Origin: Fragilaria crotonensis
Lineage: Eukaryota > Bacillariophyta > Fragilariophyceae > Fragilariales > Fragilariaceae
Direction: 5' to 3'
DNA length: 64,000 nt
Assembly: GCA_022925895.1 (NCBI GenBank)
Contig: JAKSYS010000030.1
Span: forward strand, 1-64,000
Each line of letters begins with the position of its first letter. The stretch's first letter is position 1. A program made the translations under genes and the position numbers. The notes below the pieces were generated by a model. It was given only the letters and a program-made list of their open reading frames with translations. It searched no databases and was not told the DNA's origin. Of the stretch, positions 23,464 through 36,277 are shown piece by piece.

Positions 23464-24413
23464 ATGACAGATGCTCTGGCGAACTCCAAACCCTTGGAAG
23501 AGGCATCGGATCTTCTTTCTCCGTGGCTCAAAAGGGTAAGTGTGTCTTTAGACGGACGTTGTTATGCATCGATACCAGTATAGTCATTTTATATCTAGTG
23601 CTCAACATTTCTCAAATTCACCGGTATACGAATACAAATATATAGTGGAGTTCCCATCAGATTGGTTTTCACAAACAAACTGTCCATGAATCATTGCTCA
23701 AGCATGGCGGTGCCACAATCATCCCCAACTATGATGGTGACGAGACTTGTTCAGATCCAGTCCGAGTCTTTGTCCCTCTCTGCGGAAAGACAGTAGATAT
23801 GGCATACCTGGCAAATCATAACTCCGTCCGCGACGTCGTGGGTGTCGAAGGGATCCGCAAGGCTCTGGAAGAATACGCCGAAGAGCAGCCAGATTTGGAG
23901 ATTGCGCCAATCGAAGGCAGTCCCGATGGATTCGAACGCTTTGTCGGCAAAAAGACGACTCTGTTGAAGGGTGATTTCTTTGGATTGGATGCGGATGCTA
24001 CTGGTGGGCAGTTCGACTCGATCTGGGACCGAGCTTCCATGGTCGCCATTGATCCTGCTCTCCGTGGAGATTATGTTGATGTGATGAAGAAGCTGTTGAA
24101 ACCAGGTGGGACCATCCTTTTGATGACAATAGAACGTCGTACAGGCACCGAGGATGGGTTGAAAATGGGACCACCGTTTTCGATATCGGAAGAGGCAGTC
24201 CGTGGATTATACGAGTCTCAAGACTGGGTAAAATCAGTGTCTTTGCTTGAAGAAATTGACTACTTTGCTACAAACTCTGAAGCCGAGAACGAACGCTACA
24301 TGAGTAGCGGAGTGACAAGCATGTTCGAACTATTGTTTGAGATCAAAGCTAAAATTAGAGTTTTAATCACCAAAGGACTTAGACCTCGTTTGAAAATATC
24401 TTCTCCGAAGTGA
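23464..24413 (+). CDS. Thiopurine S-methyltransferase family protein
   Basis: Two exons, 23464-23535 and 23646-24413, with a 110 bp GT-AG intron in phase 0; 279 residues. The joined start reads LLSPWLKRWSSHQIGFH, the TPMT N-terminal pattern in which a Trp-rich start leads to GFH. VFVPLCGKTVDMAYLA is the SAM-binding motif I of this family, VVGVEGIRKALEEY follows, and the FDSIWDRASMVAIDP block is the family's motif around the substrate site. TPMT-type enzymes methylate thiols, halides or selenium compounds using S-adenosylmethionine; in algae a thiol or halide role is possible, but the substrate is unknown. Transcribed away from DPH6. Confidence 0.85.
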
Positions 24414-24618
24414 GGATCTGTGGATAGTTTGACTGCTACACAGGGGCACGATCACTTTCGCTAAGAAACAGTGACGATGCCATCAAATCTGCGATTTTCC
24501 ACATTCCATGCAACCCAGTGACGTGTTTGCGGGGATCGTCATCGATACTTTCAACACCTTACAAACTAAGAAAGTATGTGGTTCAAACTTGACAGCCTCC
24601 AACAAAACCTATCGCCAG

Positions 24619-25893
24619 TCACTCAGCATCCGCAGACGGCTCCGTCCCCAGGAGTAAGTGCACATGGGCGTCCTCATCGTCCAAGGAGACTTCAATACTA
24701 GAAAAGGCAAATAGCTTTCCTCCCAATTCGAGAAGGCACTCAGTAACGTCAAGTTCCATGTGATGATGCTCCTTCGATCGGGCTCGCACTACTTTGGTCA
24801 TCGGTGTCTTCCGGGCGTCACGGACGACCAATAACGAGCCCAATCGCTGCTTGACGCATGTTGCAAGAGCCCGTTGTCGTTGTTTTTCCGTCATGACAGT
24901 GACATCTGGGTTGGAAAGCGCAAATCGTGGATATCCGAGTGAATGCAGTGCACCGAGGATAGTTATGGGTGGATCAGGTTCTGTTTCGGAATGCACACAA
25001 ATGGCTTCTAGCTTTACCTTGTCACGAATCGTTTCCTTGACGGCTTTCCAGTTCCACACGACCACTTCTGGTTGATCCGAAGCTGGCCTTCCTCCTTCGC
25101 AAGGTTCATCGTTTTCGGTTCTTGTTCTCCGATTCGGACGTTGCTCCTGTAGCTTTGTGTTGTCCAATGCTTTTCGTTTGAATAAGGCCTTGAGCTTTTT
25201 ACTTTGAATCACGTCATCGTCTTCATCTTGCGCCAGATCTTTCGGAACAACTTCAAATGTAACTCGCGGACTTCGAGCGTGAAGTCGATTAACTAATTCT
25301 TCTCGGCAATAGTCCTCGATTATTTTCCAATCAAATGGCCACTGCGTGTCGCCCGATTTCCCCAAGGCGTTCAAGGTTGCAAGGATAGTGTGCAAATCTG
25401 TACATGTCGAGAACAAATGTCGTAGCTTGGCCAAAGGAAGTTTAAAATCATCGACGACAGCCAGAACTGTTTCCTCTTCGTCGGCGTTGCGTGATTCTGG
25501 AAGCTCGGAGTCCTCAACTTCCGAAAGTGCGGTCTCCGATTGCTGTGATGATTCGACATTAATCTGTGCACAATCCCCTGGTTCCCAGAATTCACCCCGA
25601 GCGGCCACCTCCTTCACCCACATTGCCACTTGATTTTGATTAGCTTCGTACAATCGCTTTTCCCAATGCACCGCCAGTCGTTGGCATACAAAATGACATT
25701 GTTCAAGCATGGTCGTTGTGACTTCCATTTCCAAGTCGTCGCATTCGTCCGAGACACGTTGCTGAAGTTGTTGTCGTAAGCATTGCAGACTGGTTTCCTG
25801 GAAGGTCTTTTGTATCCACCCCGTAACAATATTTTTAGCGGCTATGTTCGCCTCGTTCAAGAAGGATTGGGCTGTCGATGCCGTAGTTGTCAT
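24619..25893 (-). CDS. Unknown protein, 424 residues
   Basis: Single open frame from an ATG at 25893. I do not recognise it. The N-terminal 100 residues look helical and Gln/Glu-rich, possibly a coiled coil. A Glu/Ser-rich linker follows, then a block with DLHTILATLNALGKSG and WPFDWKIIEDYCREEL. A second block in the C-terminal half, PPITILGALHSLGY followed by WNWKAVKETIRDKVKLE placed earlier, looks like a diverged second copy of the same unit. A basic stretch (KKLKALFKRKALD) sits between them. Cytosolic or nuclear by composition. Convergent with the TPMT-like gene and divergent from the RME-8 gene. Confidence 0.6.
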   Translation of the reverse strand: MTTTASTAQSFLNEANIAAKNIVTGWIQKTFQETSLQCLRQQLQQRVSDECDDLEMEVTTTMLEQCHFVCQRLAVHWEKRLYEANQNQVAMWVKEVAARGEFWEPGDCAQINVESSQQSETALSEVEDSELPESRNADEEETVLAVVDDFKLPLAKLRHLFSTCTDLHTILATLNALGKSGDTQWPFDWKIIEDYCREELVNRLHARSPRVTFEVVPKDLAQDEDDDVIQSKKLKALFKRKALDNTKLQEQRPNRRTRTENDEPCEGGRPASDQPEVVVWNWKAVKETIRDKVKLEAICVHSETEPDPPITILGALHSLGYPRFALSNPDVTVMTEKQRQRALATCVKQRLGSLLVVRDARKTPMTKVVRARSKEHHHMELDVTECLLELGGKLFAFSSIEVSLDDEDAHVHLLLGTEPSADAE

Positions 25894-26348
25894 GCCGATG
25901 TTGGGTTGCCATCGGGTCGATCAACTGATGTACTCAGTAGAACACTTAAAAGTTCGAAGGTGAACAACGACACGGTAGACGGTAGACTGTTCGACGCTCG
26001 AGGTAAGATTTTTGTGTCGCCGCTGATAGCTACGGTAGTATGTTCTGTAGGCTCCGCAGGCCAGTTTGTGGTACCGTGTGTATGTACTGGGTACCGTAGT
26101 CTTCCTTCGGTCTTATGAATACTCTACTAGACTACCAGTACTGTAGTAACCGGGGTAGCGTATGATGGAAATCGGTGGACAATTCTGCAGTACAAGGTAC
26201 AGTACCAGTACAAGTTTTTGTACCGGCCCAAATGATATGTACACGGACCCTCGGACCGGAGCTCACGTTCGATGAGCTTTCTGGCCTGTTCTTGGATCTT
26301 CGTATACTGACAACAACGCAGTCTCATCGTCAAGTTCGAGAACAGACC
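25894..26348. promoter_or_regulatory. Divergent GTAC-rich region before the RME-8 gene
   Basis: 455 bp between divergent genes. 26030-26230 is dense in GTAC, GGTAC and TACTGTA words, like the other GTAC-rich intergenic stretches in this window. It probably carries both promoters. An open frame continues upstream of the chosen RME-8 start without recognisable content. Confidence 0.4.
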
Positions 26349-29300
26349 ATGTCCCAACTGCCTCCGATACCTGGAGGGCCTCCTACAGGGTATCCTCCAG
26401 TTAATCAAATGCAACACCAGCAGAACTATCAAGAACAACAGCCTCAACAACAGCAACAACAACATTATCAGAGGAACCAGGAGGAATCTCGTCTTCTGGA
26501 ACAGCGGATGTTTATGCTAAGTGGGACTCAGCAGCAGGTACCAACGCAGGCTCAAGCCGCGTTACAGCAGCCGTACCAGCAGCAACATCAATATGCATCA
26601 CCTAATGAACAGGCACAGCCTATTCCTCAACAAATGTATGCATCGACGAATCAACCAGTGCAGACAATTCCTCAACAAATATCTTCTCTAACGGAACCAG
26701 CATTGGATCAAGCAGGACAGATGGCCCAATCCTTGTCTTCCAACATCAAAGCTATCGGCAAACGTTTCGCTGCTACCCCTGAAAGTGAAGGCCCTAATTT
26801 AGGATTCAAACCCACTGCGGCTATGGTGAAGAGGCACGAAGAGAACGAGTCCAATTTCTATCGACCACTTTACCAGTTTCAAGTCTCAAAACTTAGGTCC
26901 TGGAGAACGGGATATGTTCGCCTCTTGTCATTGTACGATGATCGCTTTTGCACCTTTGATCCTGACTCCCACGAAATAACAAATACGTGGTCCTATGCTT
27001 CCTTGACTGATTGGATGGCGGTGCCCAAGGAAAAGGGCGTCATACTGTTGCAGACATCAAGCGACAAACTTAAATTCAAGTGCCACCACGTTGAACGCGC
27101 CGTTGTACTCTCGGCTCTCTTACAACGAAAGGTGGCCTTTGAAAAGACAACCGGCGAAGATTGGCCTGTTTTTCGGTCGTGCGCCAGACTCACTCGACAC
27201 GGATCGCGAGTCGAAATGTCCATCCGTGTGTGCCCGCATGGACTTCAGGAGTTGCACCCAGCAAGCATGCAGGTAATTCAAACGTATCCCTACACAGACA
27301 TCGTCGCTGTTAGTTTCACTGCCGATGAGCAGACTGGAATAGTGTTGCATTTGCGGAACGGAAGCGTCTCGAAGAAAGCAAGGCTCTTTTTCATTCAGTC
27401 CAGTCGCCGCCACGGAAATGGCCGCTCGGATTTACTCACGTTGATGCGAGAACATTATGAAACACTCGGTATTGAATTGCAGATAGGCGAATCGAGTTCT
27501 GTTCCGGCTTTCTTGGAGTCGCGACGAGCCACTGGATCCAAACAAACGATCGTTATGACGTGGGATGTAACCAAGGTAACGCCACGCCATGATGCTGCCA
27601 TTGTTGGACCTAATCAAGGATGGTTGGGGGGATGTGTCTCCCGTACGCTTGCAGTGTCGTCGCAAGGAAATATTCTTGAATTGGATGGAGGGTCCGTTGT
27701 GAGTATGCGGTCGTTGGCTGATGTGCATGCACTCGTTCGGCATTCCCATTCGGACAAGATTACGGTTGAGTACAAAAGAGGGTTTACACGAGTCTATGGG
27801 TCATCACGGCGAGATGCGTTGTTGGTCTCCTTGCTGGATGCCGCCTCCAATCTTGCAAGCAACCGTACCATTGACGTCTCCGATGTGACGACTAGTGGTT
27901 ACAGTCTATCAGACACTTCTATTCCAGAAGAACCTGGCGGTCTCTTTCAGCCCATTTCTATTCCTCTATACTGTCTCAAGCGCGTCCATGCGCTCTCAAC
28001 GGCGGCATACGCCTTTCTCAGCCACAATGACGGTTCCTCGACTAAGCCTGGACAACAAGTGGACGTGGTGGAAGAGTGTAGTGGTACAGTCGACACCTGT
28101 CGAGAGTTCAATGCTACGATAGCGCCGACAGGCGAAGGTCTTCCACGAAGTCCCAATGACAAGTACATCCTTGGTTCTACAGGTGCTCTCTGGGGGATTT
28201 TGTCAAGACTGCTTGCAAGCGAAGGCCAGAACTCTCGGGACAGACACCGGGCCGAATTGGCAGCAACCCCTGTCCTTCAAGTCCTCTTTCGGCTATCACA
28301 GACACCGGCGGGTTTCAAGGGCACTGCGGAGCTGAGTACTTTTCAAGGCTGCATAAAGGATCTCTGGTGCATAGAAGATGAATTCTGCCAGTTTTGGTCC
28401 TTCCGGGTTCTGTCGATTCTCATGGTATCGCCTTTGACAATACGAGACAAGGAAGTCGAGTACGTTAACAAGCGGATCATTCTGCAAACGGGAGGAAGAG
28501 CCTTAGTTGACGGGATCGTAACTACCGTTTTGGGCGGTGGAGCGAAGAATCCAGATGGCAAGCAGGTCGTGTCCGACTTGACTCTCATGGTGACGAGTGA
28601 TATTCTGCAAAGTGTTCTGTGTACAAATCACGACACCACGAACCCTGAGTATTTCTCCGCGTTTCTTGATGCTCTTGGCAAGGGATATCGCGCCCTCCTG
28701 GCGTCACTGAGATCTGAAACGCCATTCGTGATTGAAAATACGTCGCTCCTCCTGCATTTGCTGGCCAGTCATGCCCCCGCAACGGCAGCAGCAATTCGAG
28801 ATGCTGCTCTCAGCTCAGGCATCCTGATTCAGCACTTCCATGCTGCCATCTTCAGTCCTTTAGAAGGGCAGAGATTCCTAAGTCGCTACTTATGCAGTCT
28901 TTGGCTGTCGGGCCCCATGTCCTGTGATGAAAAGCGCTTACTGAGACGAATGGTGCCTAGTGGTTTTATGGGTTATCTCAACATGCCTATTCTATCCAAG
29001 GCTGAGGAAGTGCAGCTTGATGAAATTGAGCGTGATGGTATCGAGGCAAGCACTCTCGGAAGTTTAAAACTAAGTGCGCAGTCTGAGGAATCAACAATGC
29101 AATCCACAACCAACAACATTGACGCTGCAACTGGCGCAGCTGGCACCAATACTACTCGATTGCGATCCAGAATAGCAATCGCGACTGACAAGGCCTCTTC
29201 CATGGCGCAGCACTCGCAACCGGAGAACTTTCGAATATTCTTTCACGTCCTTACAAAGGACCACGCTTTACCTGATCTCATCTGGAACCAGCAGACCCGT

Positions 29301-32300
29301 CGTGAGCTTCGAATCGCTCTCGAGAACGAGATTCAATCTGTAAAACGAGAAATCGATGCTCGCGGTGGACTTGACCACATTGCATGGAACCACCAGCAAT
29401 TCACTGTCGCTTACCCCTCACTGGATGACGAAGTGAAGGTTGGAAGTGTGTACATGAGATTGTGGTTACAGGCCGGTGATGGGTTTATCAAAAGCTGGGA
29501 TGAACCCGTGAGGTTATTTGAAATCCTCTTCAGACGATTTCTTTGCGAGCTTGACAGAAACGCGACGGTGACAATAATGTGTATTCGATGTCTAGAACGT
29601 CTGTACACGTTTCACGCAGACAAGATTGGTGCCTTCCAAGACATAATGATTCTAGTACATTCCATGGCGTCGACCAAGAGCGTTGAGACCCAGCATCGAC
29701 TGCTTGCGCTTGTTGCTACTCTACTTGGGGTTTCGACGGACCAGGACAGGTTCGGAGAGATCAACATTCCGGACAATGCTGAGCAGCTCCTCAACCTTGA
29801 AAGCATTGGCCAACTGTGTCAATTCGTTGCATGGTGCCACACGAACGGGGTCCAGGTCGGAAATTTGCTGTCAAAAAGCCTTAAGATTCGAGAGAACAGA
29901 ACGCCGATGCTGACTGACGGAACCTTCGTTGGACCTGGAGGCAACGAGGATATACATTCGTCCCAAGACCGTAGTGTGAAGAATGCTTCATCAGATAGCG
30001 GATGTCCAGCAGTCTGGTTCACTGCGTCTACCGGAAAAATGCCGCCGCCCGCAGACAAGATTCGAGGACCGTTTCGAGTTTCCGAGTTGCAGAAGATGAT
30101 GCGTGATGGTGATCTCCAACCTTTTGATCAAGTTACCGCATCCCATGTTGACGATTACGATGAAGAAGCCATCGGAGGACGATTGAAGGAAGGGCAAATT
30201 GACACTGGAAAGTGGAGGAGACTTGAGCAAGTTTGGCAGCTTAGGTGGCAACTATGTACTGATGGAAATACGACAGGCATCTTTAGCCCTGCTGATGTAT
30301 CCCTCATGGCGTTGAGGTCCCTTGCTCGTCTCGTTGACCTACACAGGAGTCTTGACACTAGAGGTGTTCCCTACTTTCCTGTACCGATCGCCAAGAGACT
30401 TTTATGCGGTCTTTCCCGAGAACCTACGAAGGTCCGCGGCGCAACCTTCATGTTGGGAAAGAAAGAGAACTATCTTTCGATGCTGAGTCAGTCGCTGCTT
30501 TGCAACGATCACAGAGTTGTCGAAGCTGCCGCTGAATTGCTCCATAAGCTCTTGGAACACAACGACGGAGCAAGTTCCAAGTTCTATTTGACCGGGGCAT
30601 TTTTCTTCATTTGTTGTTACACGGGAAGTAACTTTCGGTTGCTATCTAAGTTACTCCACGATACGCATCTCAAACAGCATTTCCGCTCTGGGTTTGCAGC
30701 AGCAGCCGACGAGACCGAGCTGCGATTAAAGGATCGTAGCATCCTCGGAAACATGCTTCCCGAAGGAGTACTGTACGTGCTGGTGAACTACGGGTTTGAA
30801 AAATTCTCGGAAATCTTCGTTGGAAACTTCGACACGCCGGAGGTCATCTGGAATTTCGAGATGCGAAAGCACATGGTGGAAATGGTGCGTCAGCATCTCG
30901 GCGACTTTCCACAGCGCCTTTGGCAAAATACAACAACGGAGTATGAGTACTGTCCGATCCCAGGGATTGCTTACAAGCGACTTGAGAGAGAAATATTTTG
31001 TCACAACTACTACCTACACAACTTGTGCGACGAAATTCGCTTCCCTGACTGGCCTATTGCTGAACCGGTCGAACTCTTTAGGGGCTGCCTTGAAGAATGG
31101 AAACTGCAAATGAACCGAGACGAAGTAATGGAGGTTGATGCTCGGGAACAAGCCAGAAAGGTGCTGGACCTCGAGACAGGCGATGGCTCGAGGGAGCTGA
31201 GGAGCGCATACAGAAAGCTTGCAAGGAAATTTCATCCAGACAAAAACCCTGCGGGTCGAGATATGTTTGAGAAAGTTCAAACTGCCTACCAGCTGCTGCT
31301 CCCGATACTTGAGAGCGGAGAAACGATCACAATACCGAGGGCACATGCTGACGATGACCAGGACGGAGACGAGACGACAGACGAGGCAGAAGGCCTCGGC
31401 GGTGGCCAAAGGCAAATGAAAGCAGTGCATCTATTGCTGCGGACGCAATTGTTGGTATGCAAAAGATATCCTATTGACGTTGGCAAATACAAATATCCTG
31501 CGTACACGATGTTGCTACAATGTTTGGCGATTCCCCCTTCGTGTGCCAAGGGACCACTATTGTCAGATTCATCCAAGGTGTTCGCGTCGTCTCTGCTTCA
31601 CCATCGTCGGGCTGACTTCGTCAAGACAGTTGCAGATTTGATTTTCGAAACATGTGCTGTGTCGCCGCTGAACGCTGAGGAGCTTGTGGCCGAAGGCGGA
31701 GTTGCCATCCTGACCCAGTTGCTCGACTTTTACATCAAGGCGATGCCACACGTGACGAATGCGGAAGAAACAGTCAAGGGCGAAACGATGTCACATACCG
31801 TTTCCCTGAAGACTGTGCTGGAGATCATGACCTTCATTGTCCACACGATCGCAGGCGTGTCATTTTTCAAGAATGGGAGAAACGCCATTCTGCAGCTGCA
31901 GAATGTTACGTCTCTATGTGTGAATTGGCGTCGTTGCGTAGAGGGCGATTTCGGGCTATCCGAAGCATCTGCCAACGCAACGGCAGGACTCAAAAAGCAT
32001 GCGTTGGAGGGTCTAGCTTATATGGCGAAAGAGGAGGAGCTTCAACGTCTAATGGTCGAGTGTGGCATTCTATGGCCCCTACTTCGATACATGCTTGCAT
32101 ATGACCCAACATTGGAGCAGGTTCAGACGGGACAAGATGACATCGACGATGTTCTCATGTCTCAAGCAGCTAGCAACGCTCACGCAAGGCTGTCAGCCCG
32201 AGCGCTTGGGATGCTGTGTGGAGCTCTAAAGGATCCGGCTCTTGAGGCCCCACAGAATGATATTCTTTTTTCTGCTGTGTCCAAACTCCTTACGCCGCCC

Positions 32301-35300
32301 TTGGCTCGCCTTCTGCGCAACAAGAGAACTGGTAACCTACTCCGAGTACTGAATTCCAACATCGAAAGCCCTGTTCGGATGTGGAATGTGAGAATGAGGG
32401 AAGAGCTGTCAACTTTCGTAGCGGCGCAGGAAAAAGACATGGACGAGGGAACACCCCAGTCTTCCAATAAACAGCTTGAAACAGTCACCTCAAGTTTTGA
32501 ATTCGCCGCTTTGAAGAACGAAATTACCATCGGCGGAGTGTATCTTCGTGTCTTTAATTGCATGGGAGGTGACCGAGGTGCTCTGAATGAAATCCCTTGT
32601 CTTTCCTCATTCGCTAAGAGTGTTTTCAACTTCATTGCCAGATGTTTGAATGAAAGTCAGAATGGAACGGAAAATTGGACGCGCCTTGATGAGTTCACGG
32701 TCGATGAATCGAACGACGAGACGGCTGTTTGCAGCACCGATGATCCTAAGTTCGAAATGGCTCTATTGGCATTAAGGGGCATAGTCGGCGTCGATGGAAT
32801 GATTGACGATGTGATGTTTGACGATGAAGGCCAAGCACCTTCCATCCTGTTGACATTGCTCGAGTTACCTCAGGGTAGCAAAGCATTTGGCGTTGGCTGC
32901 GAAATCCTGACCATGGTCAGTCCGAAGCAGGCGTTCGCAGACGCTGTAGCCAAGCAAGGTACACTTTGGCGTCTTCTTTGCGTGCTTGAACGTCCAGACG
33001 GGACCGCAGAAAAAGGAGATGGCGATGCCCCTTCGAGCCAAGGCCTTGCTGTTTGCCAACAACAGGGGTGGGCACTTCTTGAGGCGCTGTCCTCGTCTCC
33101 CTCGATCGCTTCGCAGCTGGTTCAGAGCAGTGGATGGCTGGAGCTACTTGGAATCGTAGCTGGGTACTCGAGATTCACGAAGACTTGGTCATCGCGTCAC
33201 GGAGCCGCCAAAGCTCTTTCGCGGCTGCTATGGGATCCTTCGACAGGTCCTCTGGCTGCGCCGTTGATTCAAAAGTTTCTACCAAACACACTGGCCGTCA
33301 TTCTCAAAGAAGAAGGCCCAGATTCCATGTTGAGAATTTTTGACAGGGAGAGTGAAACTCCCGAACTTATCTGGGACTCCGAAATGCGAAGTGAACTCCG
33401 CCTCGCATTGGCAGAAAAACTTGACGCGCGATTCTCGGGGCCGCTGGAAATGCGCAGGTACGATCTCCCTGCTGCATTTTATGTCCAGTACCGCAAGCTA
33501 GATGACGAATTGTACCTTGGTGGGGTGTATGTACGTCTCTACTTGAAGGAGCCTACCTACAATCTTCGTGATCCAACAACGTTCCTGAAGCATTGTCTAC
33601 AACGATGGTCTCAGGAAGTAGAACAACTTGTTTCGAGAAAGGGGACTCCTGCTGACACCACACCTGCTGCCGAAGGTAAACAACTAACAACTGCCAGCCA
33701 AGATAAGCTCGAGCTCGTAACGAGCGCTGCCGTTTACCTTTGTAAAGTGCGCGAAACGCTTTGCGACAAGCTTGCCGAATGGGGTTACATGGCTCGTTCT
33801 ATTCACCTCATGCATGAGGCGTTGACTGCTGAAATGATCGGTGCGCCGCTCCTCAGCATCGTGCGGTTACTTCACGTAGCGTCCAATAGGATGGCCAATG
33901 TTGAAATGATGGCTATTTCGGGTTCTGGCAGCGGATTCGATGGTCTGGTCGACTACACCATTCAAGCAATTGGGTCAGAGAGTCTACATCCCGATTGCGC
34001 CTTTATTGTGGAGATGCTTAAAAAGGTCTTCAAGGTGGCATTAGGAGACGTTATGAAGGCAAAATCGCTTCGTTTAGATAAGCCTGATCAGCCAGTGAAG
34101 CCAATCCAGCAAGCAGGACAATATCACCACTCTGACTCCGCAGAAAATCTCTGGCCACAGGCTATGGCGCCATCCCCAGCGCCTGGACCCGGGTCCGTGA
34201 GAAAGATGATGACGACGGACGACCCATTGGCCGCCTTCCGCACCGAGCCACCGCGTCCAGGTCCTAGCATGGCACTTGGTCCATCGCCCGCCAATCCACT
34301 TCAACCTGCAGCTCAAAGCGAGGCGCACCCCCTCAGCCAGGGCCTGCAGTTTCACCAGCAACCTTTGCAGCACTTTCAGCAACAATTTCAGCAGCAGACG
34401 CAACAAGCAGTGCAACGACAGGGTCAACTTTATGCGCAGCAAGAAGTGAAGTCAATGTTTGACACAGCAACGAGTTGGGTGCCTCCGAATGAACAAGAGC
34501 GCAAGCATACTGAGACACACCAAAGAATGCACGACCAGAGCTTCTTCACACAACAATCGCAAGGTTTCCAAGTACCCCAAACTCAAACGCTGCCTCGGCC
34601 AGCAGTCGTGAATGAGCAACATGCGGCCGTCCATGGTTTTCGCCAGTCAAGTCAGCCCGTCAGCAACGCCACTGGGTCTTTCGCTCAGCGGAGTCAGATG
34701 TTGTACGGCCAGCAGCTGGGTCAAGGTGTGCAACCGCAGGCGCCACAGCCATATACTCAAGATCATGCAGCGCAAGTGGTACCACAACAATACCAGCGCC
34801 CTCCATTTCAAAGCCTCTCGAGCTCAACAATGCAAATGCCTATGACACCCACACTGCCGTCGCAGGTGCAACCTACTCAAGCGGACGCCAACCTGCACCA
34901 ACGCGTCTACAACCCGCTTCACCAGTCAGCATCAGCGCAACAAGGCTTGACTCCAGAAACCAGGCACACGTCTTCACAGTATGGCAGAGCCCCTCCTCAA
35001 CCTGAACCTTTCCACCATCAAGCGCCGCCTGGGGTGCCAGGAGCACACGGTGACTTTGCCAATACTGTCCAATCCTACGCACCCGCGCCATCCTTCCAAC
35101 CAACGCATCAGATTTCAATCGATAGCACCATGAGCCAAAACAAACCCTTCCAACAGCCCATCTCCTATGAGCCATCCGCTCCAACACCTGGAAGGCCCAC
35201 TTCATTCCAGAACAACCTGCTCCTTTTCATCAGGCCACGTATGTACTACCCCACGCAGTTCAAGATCAGCATCAAGGCGTTGTGCAAAACAGTCATCAAT

Positions 35301-35899
35301 TTCAACAGCCGCAACCAATGCCAACAGAAAGTGGTCAACCTTACTCAGGGCTTCATCCGCAAGCTAGAGATGTAACGGATTTGCAACAACAAGTGTCTAC
35401 CCCCGGGAGCCATGCGATGTTTCAGCAGCCTCTATACGGCGACGGTAACCAAGCAGCACCGCCAACTGGTACGCCTTCAAAGCCTATCGAGGGAGCTGGA
35501 ATCGATGCTCGCTCTGGGATGGATCCTGCTGTCATGGCAGAACAACAGACAATGGCTGTCGGCGGAGCGCCAGGGTCCGCACAAGGCAGAATCTCGCTGA
35601 TACAATCCGCGCTCGCTTGTAAACTTGCTGAATTTTTGTTGAATAGTGTGCTGGAGAATGCCACGCTTACCAAGGTCAAGGACCCAGCTGCGGCCAAGGT
35701 GCATGCTGTCGAGTTGCTAAAATTGCTGACCATGGATCCAGCATACGGAATGAAGTTCAAGCTGATTCTTGAACAGGAGCCGGCTTGGAGAAAGTACAAG
35801 TCTCAGGACCACTCACTATTCATTTCGGGAACAGAACAGAAGGCAGACTACTTCTTGACTGATGGAAGAAGTCCGAATAAGCTACTGACTGAGAGGTGA
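26349..35899 (+). CDS. RME-8 / DNAJC13 homologue, giant endosomal J-domain protein
   Basis: About 3180 residues; no intron needed. Start chosen at ATG 26349 (MSQLPPIPGG). Order: Gln-rich N-terminus; a PH-like N-terminal region; IWN repeats near residues 977 (LIWNQQTRREL), 1499 (VIWNFEMRKH), 2009 (RMWNVRMREE) and 2339 (LIWDSEMRSEL); a GYF-like domain near 1220; and a J domain near 1595-1660 with AYRKLARKFHPDKNP and its HPD. This layout is specific to RME-8, which recruits Hsc70 to endosomes and works with retromer in recycling. A long Gln/Pro-rich segment (about 2600-3000) is inserted before the conserved C-terminal end (LLTMDPAYGMKF to WRKYKSQDHSLFI). The frame shifts by one base at about 35187-35215; on both sides composition and ending are continuous, so I annotate one gene. 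Confidence 0.88.
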
Positions 35900-36277
35900 G
35901 GCTACATTTCTAGCTACAGCATTTTCGTGTCGAGCTATCTACAAAGCTATAGAAATCTATAGAATCTATAGGCTTACTTCATATTGTGAACCCGAATGGA
36001 GCCGATTACTGCCGCGGCAACCGTAGCAACCATAGATGCATTCTAATGTATATCATGTCGTGAAGTCTCAGATGGTCTGATTTTGGAGTACTAAAATGTT
36101 GATGTTGAGGAGCTGGAGCTCGAGCTCGTGTTTGCGATACGCGATCTATTTGCTTTTAGTTGGAATGCAGAGCAGGTCAGATGGCAATGATGGTCGTTGT
36201 CGCAGCGATCTTCCTCGGGACTCTCATCACTCGTCACTCATCATATTGTGCCTGTATCTTGTGATTCACCAACTAAC
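35900..36277. other. Intergenic stretch between RME-8 and aquaporin-like genes
   Basis: 378 bp with both neighbours on the plus strand. A short repeated TATAGAA/CTATAG motif sits at 35945-35972. It holds the upstream region of the aquaporin-like gene; the frame of that gene is open further upstream but has no ATG there. Confidence 0.35.
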
